This document shows, piece after piece, positions 1-9,252 of a stretch of DNA of 42,329 bases. The position numbers and the translations under genes were made by a program. The first letter of the stretch is position 1, and every line of letters starts with the position of its first letter. Origin of the DNA: Aeromonas cavernicola (lineage in GTDB: Bacteria; Pseudomonadota; Gammaproteobacteria; Enterobacterales; Aeromonadaceae); assembly GCF_002795305.1 (NCBI RefSeq), contig NZ_PGGC01000093.1:1-42329 (forward strand), given 5' to 3'. Under the pieces are notes generated by a model, which was not told the DNA's origin, ran no database searches, and worked only from the letters and a program-made list of their open reading frames with translations.

Positions 1-1
1 A

Positions 2-35
2 AAAATCCGAAACCAATCAACAGGTTTCGGATTTT
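2..35. terminator. Bidirectional Rho-independent terminator
   Basis: A perfect 13-bp inverted repeat (arms 2-14 and 23-35, 8-nt loop) is A-rich on the left and T-rich on the right, so it can end transcription in both directions. It lies about 85 bases beyond the stop of the DUF3135 gene on the minus strand and probably ends that transcript. The gene on the other side lies outside the window. Confidence 0.8.
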
Positions 36-120
36 CACACAACAGAAGGATCGGTCAATGGATCCTTAACTGATCGGCATTACCCACGCGGGGCATTTTA
101 TTAATATTGTTGATTTTCAG

Positions 121-465
121 CTATGGCCGACTTGTATTAGGTTGACTCAGTAAAACAATATTTCCTTCATTCTTCTTTTCGGCAGGAATGAAATTATTTT
201 CTTGGTCAGTGAAGTGGTTCATCTCGCTGCGCATTAAATCAAACGACTCGCGCATCATGCTAATAATACGAATGCAGCTATCCATATTATTTTTGGCTAG
301 TTTACGCTGACAATCTATCTGAAACTGGACGCCTAATAAGCGCCGTTTGTGTTCAGGGTCTGCTCGTGCCATCAATTGGGCAAGCTGTTGTTGTAAGATG
401 GCATCAAGCTGAGCGGGTTCTGTTATTGCTAATGCTTTTAAGGTATCAAAATCAGGCAAGTCCAT
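121..465 (-). CDS. DUF3135 family protein
   Basis: Small soluble protein of about 114 residues, resembling the DUF3135 family of Vibrio, Shewanella and Aeromonas, whose function is not known. The recognisable family features are the start MDLPDFD, a central segment with RRLLGVQFQID, and a following SCIRI..MM.ESF helix. There is no signal peptide or membrane segment. I chose the ATG at 465 because a GGAGG ribosome-binding site sits just upstream and because the family normally begins MDLPDFD; an in-frame ATG five codons earlier (480) would consume that site. The C-terminal 30 residues after the conserved helix are polar and probably disordered. It is monocistronic, divergent from mog, and ends near a strong terminator at the window edge. 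Confidence 0.75.
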   Translation of the reverse strand: MDLPDFDTLKALAITEPAQLDAILQQQLAQLMARADPEHKRRLLGVQFQIDCQRKLAKNNMDSCIRIISMMRESFDLMRSEMNHFTDQENNFIPAEKKNEGNIVLLSQPNTSRP

Positions 466-826
466 ATGCCCTCCAACCATGCAGAAATGGGACGTCGTAT
501 TGGTGCATCGTTGCCTGTATCAGGCTCAAACAAAACATTATACCGAGTGAATTAATTGACCTTGCAGAGTAAGCATGAACAATGACAGTTAATTTGCCAA
601 GATTGACGTGGTGAATTTTTTATTTCGTATAAATATCAATGAATTGTTAGCGCGTTCAGTATCATTTTCTTATTTATAATGGCTCATTTTCTAAATATTA
701 ACTATTGCCTAAAAATCCCCAAATTTTGGGTTATCACCGCAGTAGTTAATACTCCCAACGCGTTAACATATCTGACTGATTATGTTATTTTCATTGTCAG
801 ATATTCAAGACCGTAAAGAGCAGCTC
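466..826. promoter_or_regulatory. Divergent promoter region between DUF3135 gene and mog
   Basis: This AT-rich gap has no convincing gene. It has an exact TATAAT on the plus strand at 675-680 (toward mog, with no good -35) and an exact TATAAT on the minus strand at 542-537 (toward the DUF3135 gene, also without a clear -35). If the plus-strand site is used, the mog leader would be about 140 nt. The promoter assignments are inference from the -10 hexamers alone. Confidence 0.35.
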
Positions 827-1357
827 ATGAACAAGGCAAAAATAGGAATTGTTACCGTCAGTGATCGTGCCAGTGCTGGCATCTATGAGGATCTCTCTGG
901 TAAAGCCATCATCGACACCCTCAATGCATATTTAACTTCCCCATGGGAGCCGACCTATCGAGTCATCGCAGATGAGCAGCATCATATTGAAAGCACGTTA
1001 ATTCAGTTGGCTGATGACGAGCAGTGTAGTTTGATCGTTACCACCGGAGGTACCGGTCCAGCCAAGCGGGATGTCACGCCGGAAGCGACTGAGGCTGTTT
1101 GTGATCGCATGATGCCAGGTTTTGGCGAACTGATGCGCGCTGAATCTCTTAAGTTTGTACCGACAGCTATCTTGTCTCGGCAAACAGCGGGACTTCGTGG
1201 TAGCACCCTGATCGTTAATTTACCGGGTAAACCTAAATCGATTCGAGAGTGCCTTGATGCCGTCTTTCCCGCGATTCCATATTGTATCGACTTAATGAAT
1301 GGCCCTTATCTCGAATGTAACTCGACCGTAATTAATGTATTTCGTCCGAAACAATAA
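827..1357 (+). CDS. mog: Molybdopterin adenylyltransferase Mog
   Basis: Mog adenylylates molybdopterin (MPT + ATP to MPT-AMP), the activation step before MoeA inserts molybdate to form the molybdenum cofactor. It is a cytoplasmic trimer of the MoaB/Mog fold. The 176-residue protein has the family hallmarks: N-terminal GIVTVSDRAS (residues about 6-15), the glycine-rich TTGGTGPAKRDVTPEAT segment that binds the pterin, and the later LPGKPKSIRECL substrate loop. Length matches the family (E. coli about 195). I chose the ATG at 827, where the homologous sequence begins and AAGAG lies upstream, rather than the ATG at 782, which would add 15 non-conserved residues. It is a single gene followed by a terminator; no other cofactor genes are nearby. 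Confidence 0.93.
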   Translation: MNKAKIGIVTVSDRASAGIYEDLSGKAIIDTLNAYLTSPWEPTYRVIADEQHHIESTLIQLADDEQCSLIVTTGGTGPAKRDVTPEATEAVCDRMMPGFGELMRAESLKFVPTAILSRQTAGLRGSTLIVNLPGKPKSIRECLDAVFPAIPYCIDLMNGPYLECNSTVINVFRPKQ

Positions 1358-1432
1358 AAAATAGCGAGCCTAATAAACTCACAACAGATTGCCGAAGATC
1401 CCCCCTGAACCGACATTGAGGGGTTAACAATT

Positions 1433-1461
1433 AGGGGCCCTTCACTGGGCCTCTCTTTTTT
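1433..1461 (+). terminator. Rho-independent terminator downstream of mog
   Basis: An 8-bp GC-rich stem (1433-1440 with 1447-1454, one G-T wobble) with a TTCACT loop is followed by a run of T to 1461. It lies between mog and the GNAT gene and should separate their transcripts. Confidence 0.75.
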
Positions 1462-1485
1462 GTCATCCGCCAAGCAGGAGCTAAT

Positions 1486-1932
1486 ATGCCGCATCACACC
1501 CCCTTCCCCCCATTAGCCATCAGTGACGACAAGGGGCGGCTCGATGTGCCGCTGATCCACCGTTTTTTATCCGAGGAGGCCTACTGGTGCAGAGAGATTC
1601 CACTTGCGACAGTGCAGCGGGCCATCAACCATTCGCTGTGCTTTGGCGGCTACCTCAGCGGCCAGCAAGTCGCATTTGCCCGCGTCATCACCGACCACGC
1701 CACCTTTGGCTATCTGGCCGATGTCTTCGTGCTACCCGAGTATCGCGGCCGCGGCTACAGCAAGGCGCTGATGACCGCCATCGTTGACCATCCCGCGTTG
1801 CAGGGGCTGCGCCGCCTCGCCCTCGCCACCTCAGATGCCCACAGTCTCTATGCCGGTTTTGGCTTTGCGCCGCCCGCCAGCCCAAGCAGCCTGATGGAGA
1901 TCTACAATCCGGCCATCTACCAGCGCACCTAA
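1486..1932 (+). CDS. GNAT family N-acetyltransferase
   Basis: A 148-residue protein with one Gcn5-related N-acetyltransferase fold, expected to transfer an acetyl group from acetyl-CoA to an amine; the substrate cannot be told from sequence. The central part reads ADVFVLPEYRGRGYSKALM (residues about 78-97), which contains the β4 strand and the Q/RxxGxG/A acetyl-CoA pyrophosphate loop as RGRGYS. The LALATSDAHSLYAGFGF stretch matches the C-terminal region of the fold that ends in the YxxxGF motif. The start has a good ribosome-binding site (AGGAG, 7 nt upstream). It lies alone between terminators and the glnE leader. Many such proteins are annotated only as YjaB/YpeA-like; I give no symbol. Confidence 0.9.
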   Translation: MPHHTPFPPLAISDDKGRLDVPLIHRFLSEEAYWCREIPLATVQRAINHSLCFGGYLSGQQVAFARVITDHATFGYLADVFVLPEYRGRGYSKALMTAIVDHPALQGLRRLALATSDAHSLYAGFGFAPPASPSSLMEIYNPAIYQRT

Positions 1933-2091
1933 ACCACTAGCTGCCGATAATGCCCGCTGGGTCATGCTTCTTGCTCCTGCGCTGTGACGCAGGGGCCTGA
2001 CAGTGCTAGATTGGCAGCCACTATTTTGAACTGGCAGTTTCGTTAACCCCGTGTCGTTAACCACCTGTCGTGAACCACAAGGACGGCAACC

Positions 2092-5001
2092 GTGGCCCAG
2101 CATTTTGTTTCTCCCTCAGCATCAATCTCCGCATCCATCTCCCCATCTATCACCTCTTGGCCGCCCTTGCTGCAAGAACAGGCAAAGCGCCAGTGGCAGC
2201 GGCTGGTCGAGCTGGCCCCCGCTTATGGCGATTTGCCCGAGCCGGTGCGCCAGACCTTGCTGACCCTGCTTGGCCTCTCCGATTTTGTCGCCGACTCCCT
2301 CTTCAAACAGCCCGAGTTGCTGACCGAGCTGCTCGCCTCCGGTGATCTGGATCGCGCCGAACGCTGGCCCGCCTACCAGAGTGACCTCAGCTCCCTGCTG
2401 GCCGAGGTAAGCGATGAAGAGGCGCTCAAGCGCATCCTGCGCCAGTTCCGCCGCAGCCGCATGCTGGTGATCGCCTGGCGCGAGCTGCTGGGCCACGCCG
2501 CAGTGGAAGAGAGCTTTATCCACCTCACCAAGCTGGCGGATGCCCTGATCTGCTCCACCCGCGACTGGCTCTATTGCAAGCAGTGCAGCGAGCTGGGTAC
2601 CCCGATGGATGGCGATGGCAACCCACAGCCGCTGCTGATCATCGGCATGGGCAAGCTCGGCGGTGGCGAGCTGAACTTCTCCTCGGACATCGACCTTATC
2701 TTCACCTTCCCCGAGAACGGCTACACGGTCGGCGGGCGGCGCGAGCTCGCCAACCAACAGTTCTTCATCAAGCTGGGGCAGCGGCTGATCAACGCCCTCC
2801 ACCAGCCCACTCAGGATGGCCAAGTGTTTCGGGTCGATATGCGCTTACGCCCCTTTGGCGATGCGGGGCCGCTCGCCATCTCGTTTGCCGCCATGGAGGA
2901 TTACTACCAGCACCACGGCCGCAACTGGGAGCGCTACGCCATGGTCAAGGCGCGGGTACTGGGCCCCCAGTGCGAGCACGCAGTGGAGCTGGCCGAGATG
3001 CTGCGCCCCTTCGTATTTCGCCGCTATATCGACTTCGGCGTTATCGACGGCCTGCGCCAGATGAAGGCGATGATCGCCGCCGAGGTGCGCCGCAAGGGGC
3101 TGGAGGGCAACATCAAGCTGGGGGCTGGCGGTATTCGCGAGGTGGAGTTTATCGCCCAGGCGCTGCAACTTATCCGCGGCGGTCGTGAACCTGCGCTGCG
3201 GGTGCGCCACCTGCCCCAGGCGCTGGCCGCCATCGCCCAGTGCGGTGCTCTTGAATCCGCCCATTGTGACCGCTTGCTGGAGGCCTATCGCTTCCTGCGC
3301 CGGGTGGAGAATATTCTGCAGGAGATCGGCGATCAACAGACCCAGACCCTGCCCACCGAAGAGCGGGATCGCCAGCGGCTGATCGCAGCCCTCGGCTTTG
3401 CTGACTGGGGCGCCTTTATGGCTCATCTGGATGAGGAAATGGCCGCCGTCCATCAGGAGTTCGCCGCCGTGGTGGGGGAAGAGAAAGAGGCCCCCGCCCA
3501 TTTGGAGCAACTCTGGCTCGATCTCTGGCGTACCGAGCTCGACGCCGCCGAGCTGGAAAAACTGCTAACCACACAGGGGGTGGCCGAGTCCACCCCGCTC
3601 TGCGCCGCCCTGCTGCGCTTCAAGGAGGAGTACAAGCGCCGTCAGGTGGGGCCGCAGGGGCGCATCGCACTGGATTGGCTGATGCCGGAGCTGCTACGGC
3701 TGGTGGTGGCCAGTGAGCAACCCGCCCGCCTGTTCGAGCGGGTCTGCGAGCTGCTGACCCGCATCTTCACCCGCAGCGCCTATCTGCAACTGCTGGCGGA
3801 AAACCCGGGCGCCCTGCGCCAGTTGGTGCGGCTGTGTGATGAGAGTGGTTTGGTGAGCGAGCAGCTGGCCCGCTACCCGATTTTGCGCGATGAGCTGCTC
3901 GACCCCCAGCACCTCTACCACCCCACCCCGCTCGATCAGTACAAGCCCCAGCTGCGCCAGTTCCTGCTGCGCATCCCCGAAGAGGACGTGGAGCAGCAGA
4001 TGGAGGCGCTGCGCCAGTTCAAGCAGGTGCAGTTGCTGCGCATCGTGGCGGCCGACATCGCCGGCGCCCTGCCGCTGATGAAGGTGAGCGACCACCTCAC
4101 CTGGCTGGCGGAGGCGATCACCGAGGAGGTGGTCAATCAGGCGTGGGCCCAGATGAGCGAACGCTACGGAGTGCCACCCGAGGTGGCAACCAGCGGCCAG
4201 CGCGGCTTTGCGGTGGTGGCCTACGGCAAGCTGGGTGGCATCGAGCTGGGTTACGGCTCGGATCTCGATCTGGTGTTCCTGCACGGCGGCGATCCCAACA
4301 GCTACACCGACGGGCGCAAACCCATCGACAGCCGCCAGTTCTACCTGCGCCTCGCCCAGCGGATCCTGCACCTGTTCAGCACCCGCACCCCGTCCGGCAT
4401 CCTCTACGAGATCGATATGCGGCTGCGCCCCTCCGGTGACGCTGGGCTGCTGGTCTCGTCGCTGTCGGCCTACGAGCAGTACCAGCAAAATGAGGCGTGG
4501 ACCTGGGAGCATCAGGCGCTGGTGCGGGCCCGCCCCATCTATGGCGATGACGCCATCATTGCCGAATTTGCCCGCATCCGCCGCGATGTGCTGGCTAAGG
4601 AACGGGAACTGCCGACCCTGGCCCGCGAGGTGCGCGAGATGCGCCAGAAGATGCGGGACCACCTGCTGAAAGCGGGCGCTGGCGAGTTCGACCTCAAGCA
4701 ATCCCCCGGCGGCATGGTGGATATCGAGTTTATCGCCCAGTATCTGGTGCTGGCCCACGCCTGCGGCGAACCCGACGCCCTCACCCGCTGGTCTGATAAC
4801 GTGCGCATCTTCGATGAGTGCGTGATGGCAGGGGTACTAACGCTGGAGCAGGCGGAGGGGCTGAAGCAGGCCTATCTGGAGATCCGCAACCTCGGTCACC
4901 GTCTTAACCTCTCGGAGATCTCCCGCAAGGTCAGTGACCACCAGTTAATGGCGGAACGGCAGCACGTGAGCATGGTTTGGCAGCAGCTATTGAACCAATA
5001 A
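2092..5001 (+). CDS. glnE: Bifunctional glutamine synthetase adenylyltransferase / adenylyl-removing enzyme GlnE
   Basis: GlnE adds AMP to, and removes it by phosphorolysis from, a tyrosine of each glutamine synthetase subunit, turning GlnA activity down or up with nitrogen status. It responds to glutamine and to PII (glnB is also in this window, at 21156). The 969-residue protein has the two duplicated nucleotidyltransferase domains: the N-terminal adenylyl-removase with GMGKLGGGELNF then acidic residues D199 and D201, and the C-terminal adenylyltransferase with YGKLGGIELGYGSDLDL, acidic D724 and D726. A helical linker joins them. Length is close to E. coli GlnE (946). The start is GTG with AAGGA upstream. 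No partner gene (waaE/hldE in E. coli) is next to it here; it stands alone ahead of metF. Confidence 0.97.
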   Translation: MAQHFVSPSASISASISPSITSWPPLLQEQAKRQWQRLVELAPAYGDLPEPVRQTLLTLLGLSDFVADSLFKQPELLTELLASGDLDRAERWPAYQSDLSSLLAEVSDEEALKRILRQFRRSRMLVIAWRELLGHAAVEESFIHLTKLADALICSTRDWLYCKQCSELGTPMDGDGNPQPLLIIGMGKLGGGELNFSSDIDLIFTFPENGYTVGGRRELANQQFFIKLGQRLINALHQPTQDGQVFRVDMRLRPFGDAGPLAISFAAMEDYYQHHGRNWERYAMVKARVLGPQCEHAVELAEMLRPFVFRRYIDFGVIDGLRQMKAMIAAEVRRKGLEGNIKLGAGGIREVEFIAQALQLIRGGREPALRVRHLPQALAAIAQCGALESAHCDRLLEAYRFLRRVENILQEIGDQQTQTLPTEERDRQRLIAALGFADWGAFMAHLDEEMAAVHQEFAAVVGEEKEAPAHLEQLWLDLWRTELDAAELEKLLTTQGVAESTPLCAALLRFKEEYKRRQVGPQGRIALDWLMPELLRLVVASEQPARLFERVCELLTRIFTRSAYLQLLAENPGALRQLVRLCDESGLVSEQLARYPILRDELLDPQHLYHPTPLDQYKPQLRQFLLRIPEEDVEQQMEALRQFKQVQLLRIVAADIAGALPLMKVSDHLTWLAEAITEEVVNQAWAQMSERYGVPPEVATSGQRGFAVVAYGKLGGIELGYGSDLDLVFLHGGDPNSYTDGRKPIDSRQFYLRLAQRILHLFSTRTPSGILYEIDMRLRPSGDAGLLVSSLSAYEQYQQNEAWTWEHQALVRARPIYGDDAIIAEFARIRRDVLAKERELPTLAREVREMRQKMRDHLLKAGAGEFDLKQSPGGMVDIEFIAQYLVLAHACGEPDALTRWSDNVRIFDECVMAGVLTLEQAEGLKQAYLEIRNLGHRLNLSEISRKVSDHQLMAERQHVSMVWQQLLNQ

Positions 5002-5364
5002 CAGGACCAAAGCCGATGAAACGAGCTGATATTTTACATATTCATTCATCAAGAGATGATAATGCTTGTTATCGATGACGGCTGCTTACGTCGCAACAGC
5101 AGTCAAAATACGCAACCTTGTAAAGATAAAGCCAGTTTCATCAAGAAAAGAGCCTGTTGCAACACCACATAGCACTGGTTTGGGCATAGATAAAAAAAGG
5201 GCCGGAGCAAGCTCCGGCCAAACAATCACACGCAGATTCAGAACGTCTAGGACGATCCGACTTCATGATAACGCGAGCGTGGTAATTTTGGGATGGGTAC
5301 AAGAGAGACTTATCGTTAATTTTGTAAATATGGAGGGCGTTAGTATGCAAACCGTAAATCCTTG
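5002..5364. other. Intergenic region between glnE and the metF promoter
   Basis: No convincing gene is present; the open frames here (such as 5066-5368 plus and 5141-5350 minus) have no family resemblance or good ribosome-binding site, and they run through the terminator hairpin. The clearest element is the minus-strand terminator at 5192-5219. GAACGTCT at 5241-5248 resembles one MetJ half-box but lacks a good neighbouring copy. I see no clear terminator for glnE in the plus direction. Confidence 0.5.
5192..5219 (-). terminator. Strong Rho-independent terminator reading on the minus strand
   Basis: A perfect 9-bp GC-rich stem (5200-5208 with 5211-5219, loop AA) is preceded by seven A on the plus strand, giving seven U after the hairpin of a minus-strand transcript. 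On the plus strand no T-run follows. No minus-strand gene was recognised upstream of it (5220-5460), so it may end an unannotated small RNA or an antisense transcript. Confidence 0.7.
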
Positions 5365-5393
5365 TTGACTTTCATGCCCTTTATTCATAAATA
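5365..5393 (+). promoter_or_regulatory. Candidate metF promoter
   Basis: TTGACT at 5365-5370 followed after 17 nt by TAAATA at 5388-5393, immediately upstream of the MetJ-like boxes. The -35 is good (5 of 6) and the -10 is weak. The position relative to the operator fits repression at the start site. Confidence 0.5.
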
Positions 5394-5396
5394 TAG

Positions 5397-5420
5397 AGAC
5401 GTTTAGACGTCCAAACATCC
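5397..5420 (+). promoter_or_regulatory. MetJ operator (three tandem met boxes)
   Basis: Three contiguous 8-bp units, AGACGTTT, AGACGTCC and AAACATCC, match the met-box consensus AGACGTCT at 6, 7 and 5 positions. MetJ, with S-adenosylmethionine as corepressor, binds such tandem boxes cooperatively. The array sits just downstream of the candidate -10 and 42 nt before the metF start, as expected for repression of metF by methionine surplus. The metJ gene is not in the window. Confidence 0.8.
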
Positions 5421-5432
5421 GTTTTGACGTAG

Positions 5433-6359
<927 letters not shown>

Positions 6360-6378
6360 TTAATTAGCGAACACCGCA

Positions 6379-6411
6379 AGGCCAATCCATCCTGCATTGG
6401 CCTATTTTTTT
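6379..6411 (+). terminator. Rho-independent terminator downstream of metF
   Basis: Perfect 8-bp stem (6379-6386 with 6396-6403), 9-nt loop, then seven T at 6405-6411. It ends the metF transcript 20 nt after the stop codon. Confidence 0.85.
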
Positions 6412-6675
6412 GCTTCTTCCCAACAGCGCCTGTTTTGCAAGGCTAGACGGCAATTATCTTGTGTTGCTCAAAAAAAGAAGCGTTACCATTCAAAGCCATC
6501 AGATCACTAGGCGGATTATTGAGCCGTCACGCAGAGCAAGAGGGCTGCCAATCAGCCACACAGCTGTTAATATACCAAGCATCCATCTGCGCGCTCCTAA
6601 CGTCGCAGATCGCAACAGTATTATTATTTGGCCAGCACCATTCTTGGCCAGCTCATTTAAGGTGGAAGAGAGATT
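6412..6675 (+). promoter_or_regulatory. Leader and promoter region of ssb
   Basis: No gene seen. A possible promoter is CTGCCA at 6545-6550, 17 nt, TAATAT at 6568-6573 (4 of 6 each). Near the 3' end there is a 9-bp direct repeat TTGGCCAGC at 6628-6636 and 6644-6652. In many gammaproteobacteria uvrA is divergent from ssb with a shared LexA site; here metF lies upstream instead and I find no complete LexA box. Confidence 0.35.
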
Positions 6676-7263
6676 ATGGCCAGTCGAGGCATCAATAAAG
6701 TCATTCTGATCGGTAACCTAGGACAAGACCCTGAAGTACGTTACATGCCTAGTGGTGGCGCGGTGACCAATATTACACTGGCCACCTCTGAAACTTGGCG
6801 TGATAAACAGACTGGTGAACAGAAAGAGAAAACTGAATGGCATCGCGTGGTCTTCATGGGCAAACTAGCTGAATTTGCTGGGGAATATCTGAGAAAGGGT
6901 TCTCAGGTATATGTAGAAGGTAAACTACAAACCCGTAAATGGCAGGACCAGAGTGGTCAAGAGCGCTATACCACAGAAGTGCTGGTAGACAGTTTTACTG
7001 GGGTAATGCAAATGCTTGGTGGACGCCCACAAGGGGCACAAGGCATGGGGCAACCTCAAGCACAAGGGAACTGGGGCCAGCCACAGCAGACCATGCAACC
7101 AGCAGCTAGCCCGCAGCCGATGACTCAACAGCGCCCGTCACCTGTAGCGCAGCAAAACATGCAGCAGCAAGGTGGATATGGTCGTCCTGCACCACAACCA
7201 CAATCCGCTCCTCCTGTATACAACGAACCTCCGATGGATTTTGATGACGATATCCCGTTCTAG
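6676..7263 (+). CDS. ssb: Single-stranded DNA-binding protein SSB
   Basis: SSB coats single-stranded DNA as a homotetramer in replication, recombination and repair, and recruits partner proteins through its C-terminal tip. The 195-residue protein has an N-terminal OB-fold (residues about 1-112: [49 protein letters not shown]), then a Gln/Pro/Gly-rich disordered linker (about 113-184) and the conserved acidic tip DFDDDIPF. Length is slightly above E. coli SSB (178) because of the linker. GGAAGAG lies upstream of the ATG. A terminator follows the stop by about 27 nt. Confidence 0.97.
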   Translation: MASRGINKVILIGNLGQDPEVRYMPSGGAVTNITLATSETWRDKQTGEQKEKTEWHRVVFMGKLAEFAGEYLRKGSQVYVEGKLQTRKWQDQSGQERYTTEVLVDSFTGVMQMLGGRPQGAQGMGQPQAQGNWGQPQQTMQPAASPQPMTQQRPSPVAQQNMQQQGGYGRPAPQPQSAPPVYNEPPMDFDDDIPF

Positions 7264-7290
7264 GATGTAGTGACTCAATTGGTTGTAATG

Positions 7291-7325
7291 AAATCCCAGC
7301 AAGCGATGTTTTGCTGGGATTTTTT
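7291..7325 (+). terminator. Rho-independent terminator downstream of ssb
   Basis: Perfect 12-bp stem (7291-7302 with 7311-7322), 8-nt loop and a T-run to 7325. It ends the ssb transcript. The remaining gap to 7472 shows no gene. Confidence 0.85.
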
Positions 7326-7472
7326 ATTTCTGATGAAATCCAAAGTGTGGCATCCACCAACGAATAAGAGCCCACCCCATCAAGAGCTCATACAGAGAAC
7401 CCGTACAACAAGTGCAACCTAAGTTAGGAGTAAATGAGGATTTCGAGCTTTACGCAGAACCAACGTAGCAAA

Positions 7473-7500
7473 TAAAATAGCCCTACTGCGATAGGGCTAT
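7473..7500 (-). terminator. Rho-independent terminator of the lapG-like gene (minus strand)
   Basis: Perfect 9-bp stem (7477-7485 with 7492-7500, 6-nt loop) with an A-rich plus-strand side at 7474-7477 that gives UUUUAUU after the hairpin on the minus-strand transcript. It lies 76 nt beyond the stop of the gene at 7576. Confidence 0.75.
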
Positions 7501-7575
7501 AAGATCACCTTCTCACCAACGGATGACCTATATGATCCTTGTAGGGGCCCGTTATCTTGAGAGTAAATGTCGACA

Positions 7576-8250
7576 TCATAGCTGGCGACGTGGCTGGCGT
7601 AATTGCTCACTTGAAAAACGAGTTTTCATGGATGTCCATTGCGCTAATCGATCAGCACTACCCGCTAGCGTTCCTTCACGACGGGATTTCATTATCCAAA
7701 TACTTTTGGCATCAAAACTATACACGGGGATCAAATCGGTTCGTTTACTACCCGGTAAGATACGATTATTGATGTTATCGAGCACGAGGGGATCTGACTT
7801 TTGAGTGGGGAAATAAAGGGTAACCATATGAAATTGATTGTATTTCACTGCTTTTACATATGCCAATCTCAGTTTTTTCTCGTCGACTCCCAGTTCCATC
7901 AAGGTGTAGTACTTGGAGATGCTGTAGTCTTCACAATCCCCCCCTCTGGCACCGATAAATTCTAACGGGTTAGCCCAATAATCATCATCTCCCCATAACT
8001 TTTTATCTTCACTGTAAGTCAGATTATTAAAATAATTGTTCACCAGCTCTATTTTCTGCTGGTCTGTCGTACCCGCTCTGGGCGATAGCATGCGTGCAAA
8101 AGCTTCTGCACGTTGAATAGCCCTGCCACCATAAACCTCTTGTAATTTGGTTTGTAGTGCAGGGCTAGCAATGTATTCAGAGAGGCGAGAAGCATGGGCA
8201 CTGGCACAGAAGAGCGCGAGGGCACAGCTAGGTATCAGCAACCATTTCAT
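7576..8250 (-). CDS. lapG: LapG-type periplasmic cysteine protease (transglutaminase-like)
   Basis: LapG proteases cut the N-terminal region of giant RTX adhesins (LapA/LapF type) and so release biofilm cells; the membrane c-di-GMP receptor LapD holds LapG back when c-di-GMP is high. The 224-residue protein has a signal peptide (residues 1-20, ending ASAHA) and the bacterial transglutaminase-like cysteine proteinase fold. The catalytic triad is C106 (in RGGDCEDYS), H141 (FHMVTL) and D158 (VLDNIN); the spacings of 35 and 17 match known LapG. D105 and E107 sit where LapG binds calcium. The start has GGAG upstream. No LapD or adhesin gene is next to it, so its partners must be encoded elsewhere. 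The last 30 residues are basic and non-conserved. Confidence 0.88.
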   Translation of the reverse strand: MKWLLIPSCALALFCASAHASRLSEYIASPALQTKLQEVYGGRAIQRAEAFARMLSPRAGTTDQQKIELVNNYFNNLTYSEDKKLWGDDDYWANPLEFIGARGGDCEDYSISKYYTLMELGVDEKKLRLAYVKAVKYNQFHMVTLYFPTQKSDPLVLDNINNRILPGSKRTDLIPVYSFDAKSIWIMKSRREGTLAGSADRLAQWTSMKTRFSSEQLRQPRRQL

Positions 8251-8324
8251 ACTGAATACTCCAGATTTGGAACGTCAATTCAGTATAGTTGGCCACTGCT
8301 TATTAATCGAACAATCTGAGCGCC

Positions 8325-9227
8325 TCATTTACACTGAGCAAAACCATCCGCGAGCTGCTGCATAAATTGGATATAGCTGTCAGGCCCCACTGATACATAT
8401 TCTCCCACTTCATCTAGCAGCAGCACTTTGGCCCCCGTATTACGGGCCACCGACTCGATGACGGCAGGAGAAAACTGTGGCTCAACATAAATACAACGAG
8501 CTTGTTTCTCATTCAACGCGTTACGAATATCAATCAGCGTCTTAGCGCCGGGTCTACGCTCTGGGCTCACCGTAAAATGCCCTTTTGAACTCATCCCATA
8601 ATGACGCTCCCAGTATCCATACGCCTCATGAAACACGAAATAGCCCTTTTGATTCACAATCTTCATTTGCTCAGCAATCTGCTTATCCTTGGCATCAACT
8701 TTGGTATTAAACGCCGCTAAATTAGCCTGATACCGAGCATGATTAGCAGGGTCCTGCTTACCCAACTGGTTGGCAATAGCGCTGGCTATTACTTTGGCTT
8801 GGCTGGGCCCGAGCCAAATATGCGGGTCCACCCCTTCATGGAGATGTTCGTCATGCCCATTACTGTGTTGATCATGCTGATGGTCATCATGGGTCTTATT
8901 CGTTGCGTAGTTATATAGCGGCATTCCATCAATCTGGGTGAGGGTCAGCACATGAGGATGAGTCGCCAATGGCTTGACCATAAAGGCTTCTAGCTCAGGG
9001 CCGATCCACACTACTAGGTCTGCTTTATTGATATGACGAATATCAGAAGGACGCAGGGAAAAGTCGTGCGGCGATGCCCCAGTTGGCAGTAATACGCTAG
9101 GCTCGCTTACGCCATCTGTCATTGCTGCTGCGATAAAACCGATGGGTTTAAAGGTGGTTAACACCTCTAGGGCGCGGACCGGTGAGCTCATTGCCAGCAG
9201 TGCCGCGATCAGGGTAAGAATTCGCAT
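8325..9227 (-). CDS. znuA: Zinc ABC transporter substrate-binding protein ZnuA
   Basis: ZnuA is the periplasmic high-affinity zinc receptor that delivers Zn2+ to ZnuBC. The 300-residue protein has a signal peptide (residues 1-19, cut after VRA), the cluster A-I fold with metal-binding His at PTGASPHDFSL (about residue 54), a His/Asp-rich loop (about residues 113-133, several HD pairs and HLHEG) typical of ZnuA, the HIWLGP His, and a final conserved H in FHEAYGYWE. The loop is believed to help capture zinc. Divergent znuCB on the plus strand and a Zur-like box between them show the standard arrangement. The ribosome-binding site is weak. Confidence 0.97.
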   Translation of the reverse strand: MRILTLIAALLAMSSPVRALEVLTTFKPIGFIAAAMTDGVSEPSVLLPTGASPHDFSLRPSDIRHINKADLVVWIGPELEAFMVKPLATHPHVLTLTQIDGMPLYNYATNKTHDDHQHDQHSNGHDEHLHEGVDPHIWLGPSQAKVIASAIANQLGKQDPANHARYQANLAAFNTKVDAKDKQIAEQMKIVNQKGYFVFHEAYGYWERHYGMSSKGHFTVSPERRPGAKTLIDIRNALNEKQARCIYVEPQFSPAVIESVARNTGAKVLLLDEVGEYVSVGPDSYIQFMQQLADGFAQCK

Positions 9228-9252
9228 AGAGGTCTCGTCAGAAAGTCATTGT

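Noticed and set aside
1976-1993. CCTGCG/CGCAGG stem-loop after the GNAT gene.
   Set aside because: Only 6 bp with no T-run; not a reliable terminator.
2122-4758. Several long minus-strand open frames within glnE (for example 3694-4758).
   Set aside because: They are opposite-strand shadows of GlnE codons in GC-rich DNA, with no ribosome-binding site or recognisable domain.
5066-5368. A 100-codon open frame in the glnE-metF gap.
   Set aside because: No family resemblance, and it reads through the perfect terminator hairpin at 5200-5219 and the metF promoter.
6561-6582. A LexA-like site (CTGTTAATATACCAAG) in the ssb leader.
   Set aside because: Only the left half CTGT fits; the right half has CAAG instead of ACAG, so the site is incomplete.
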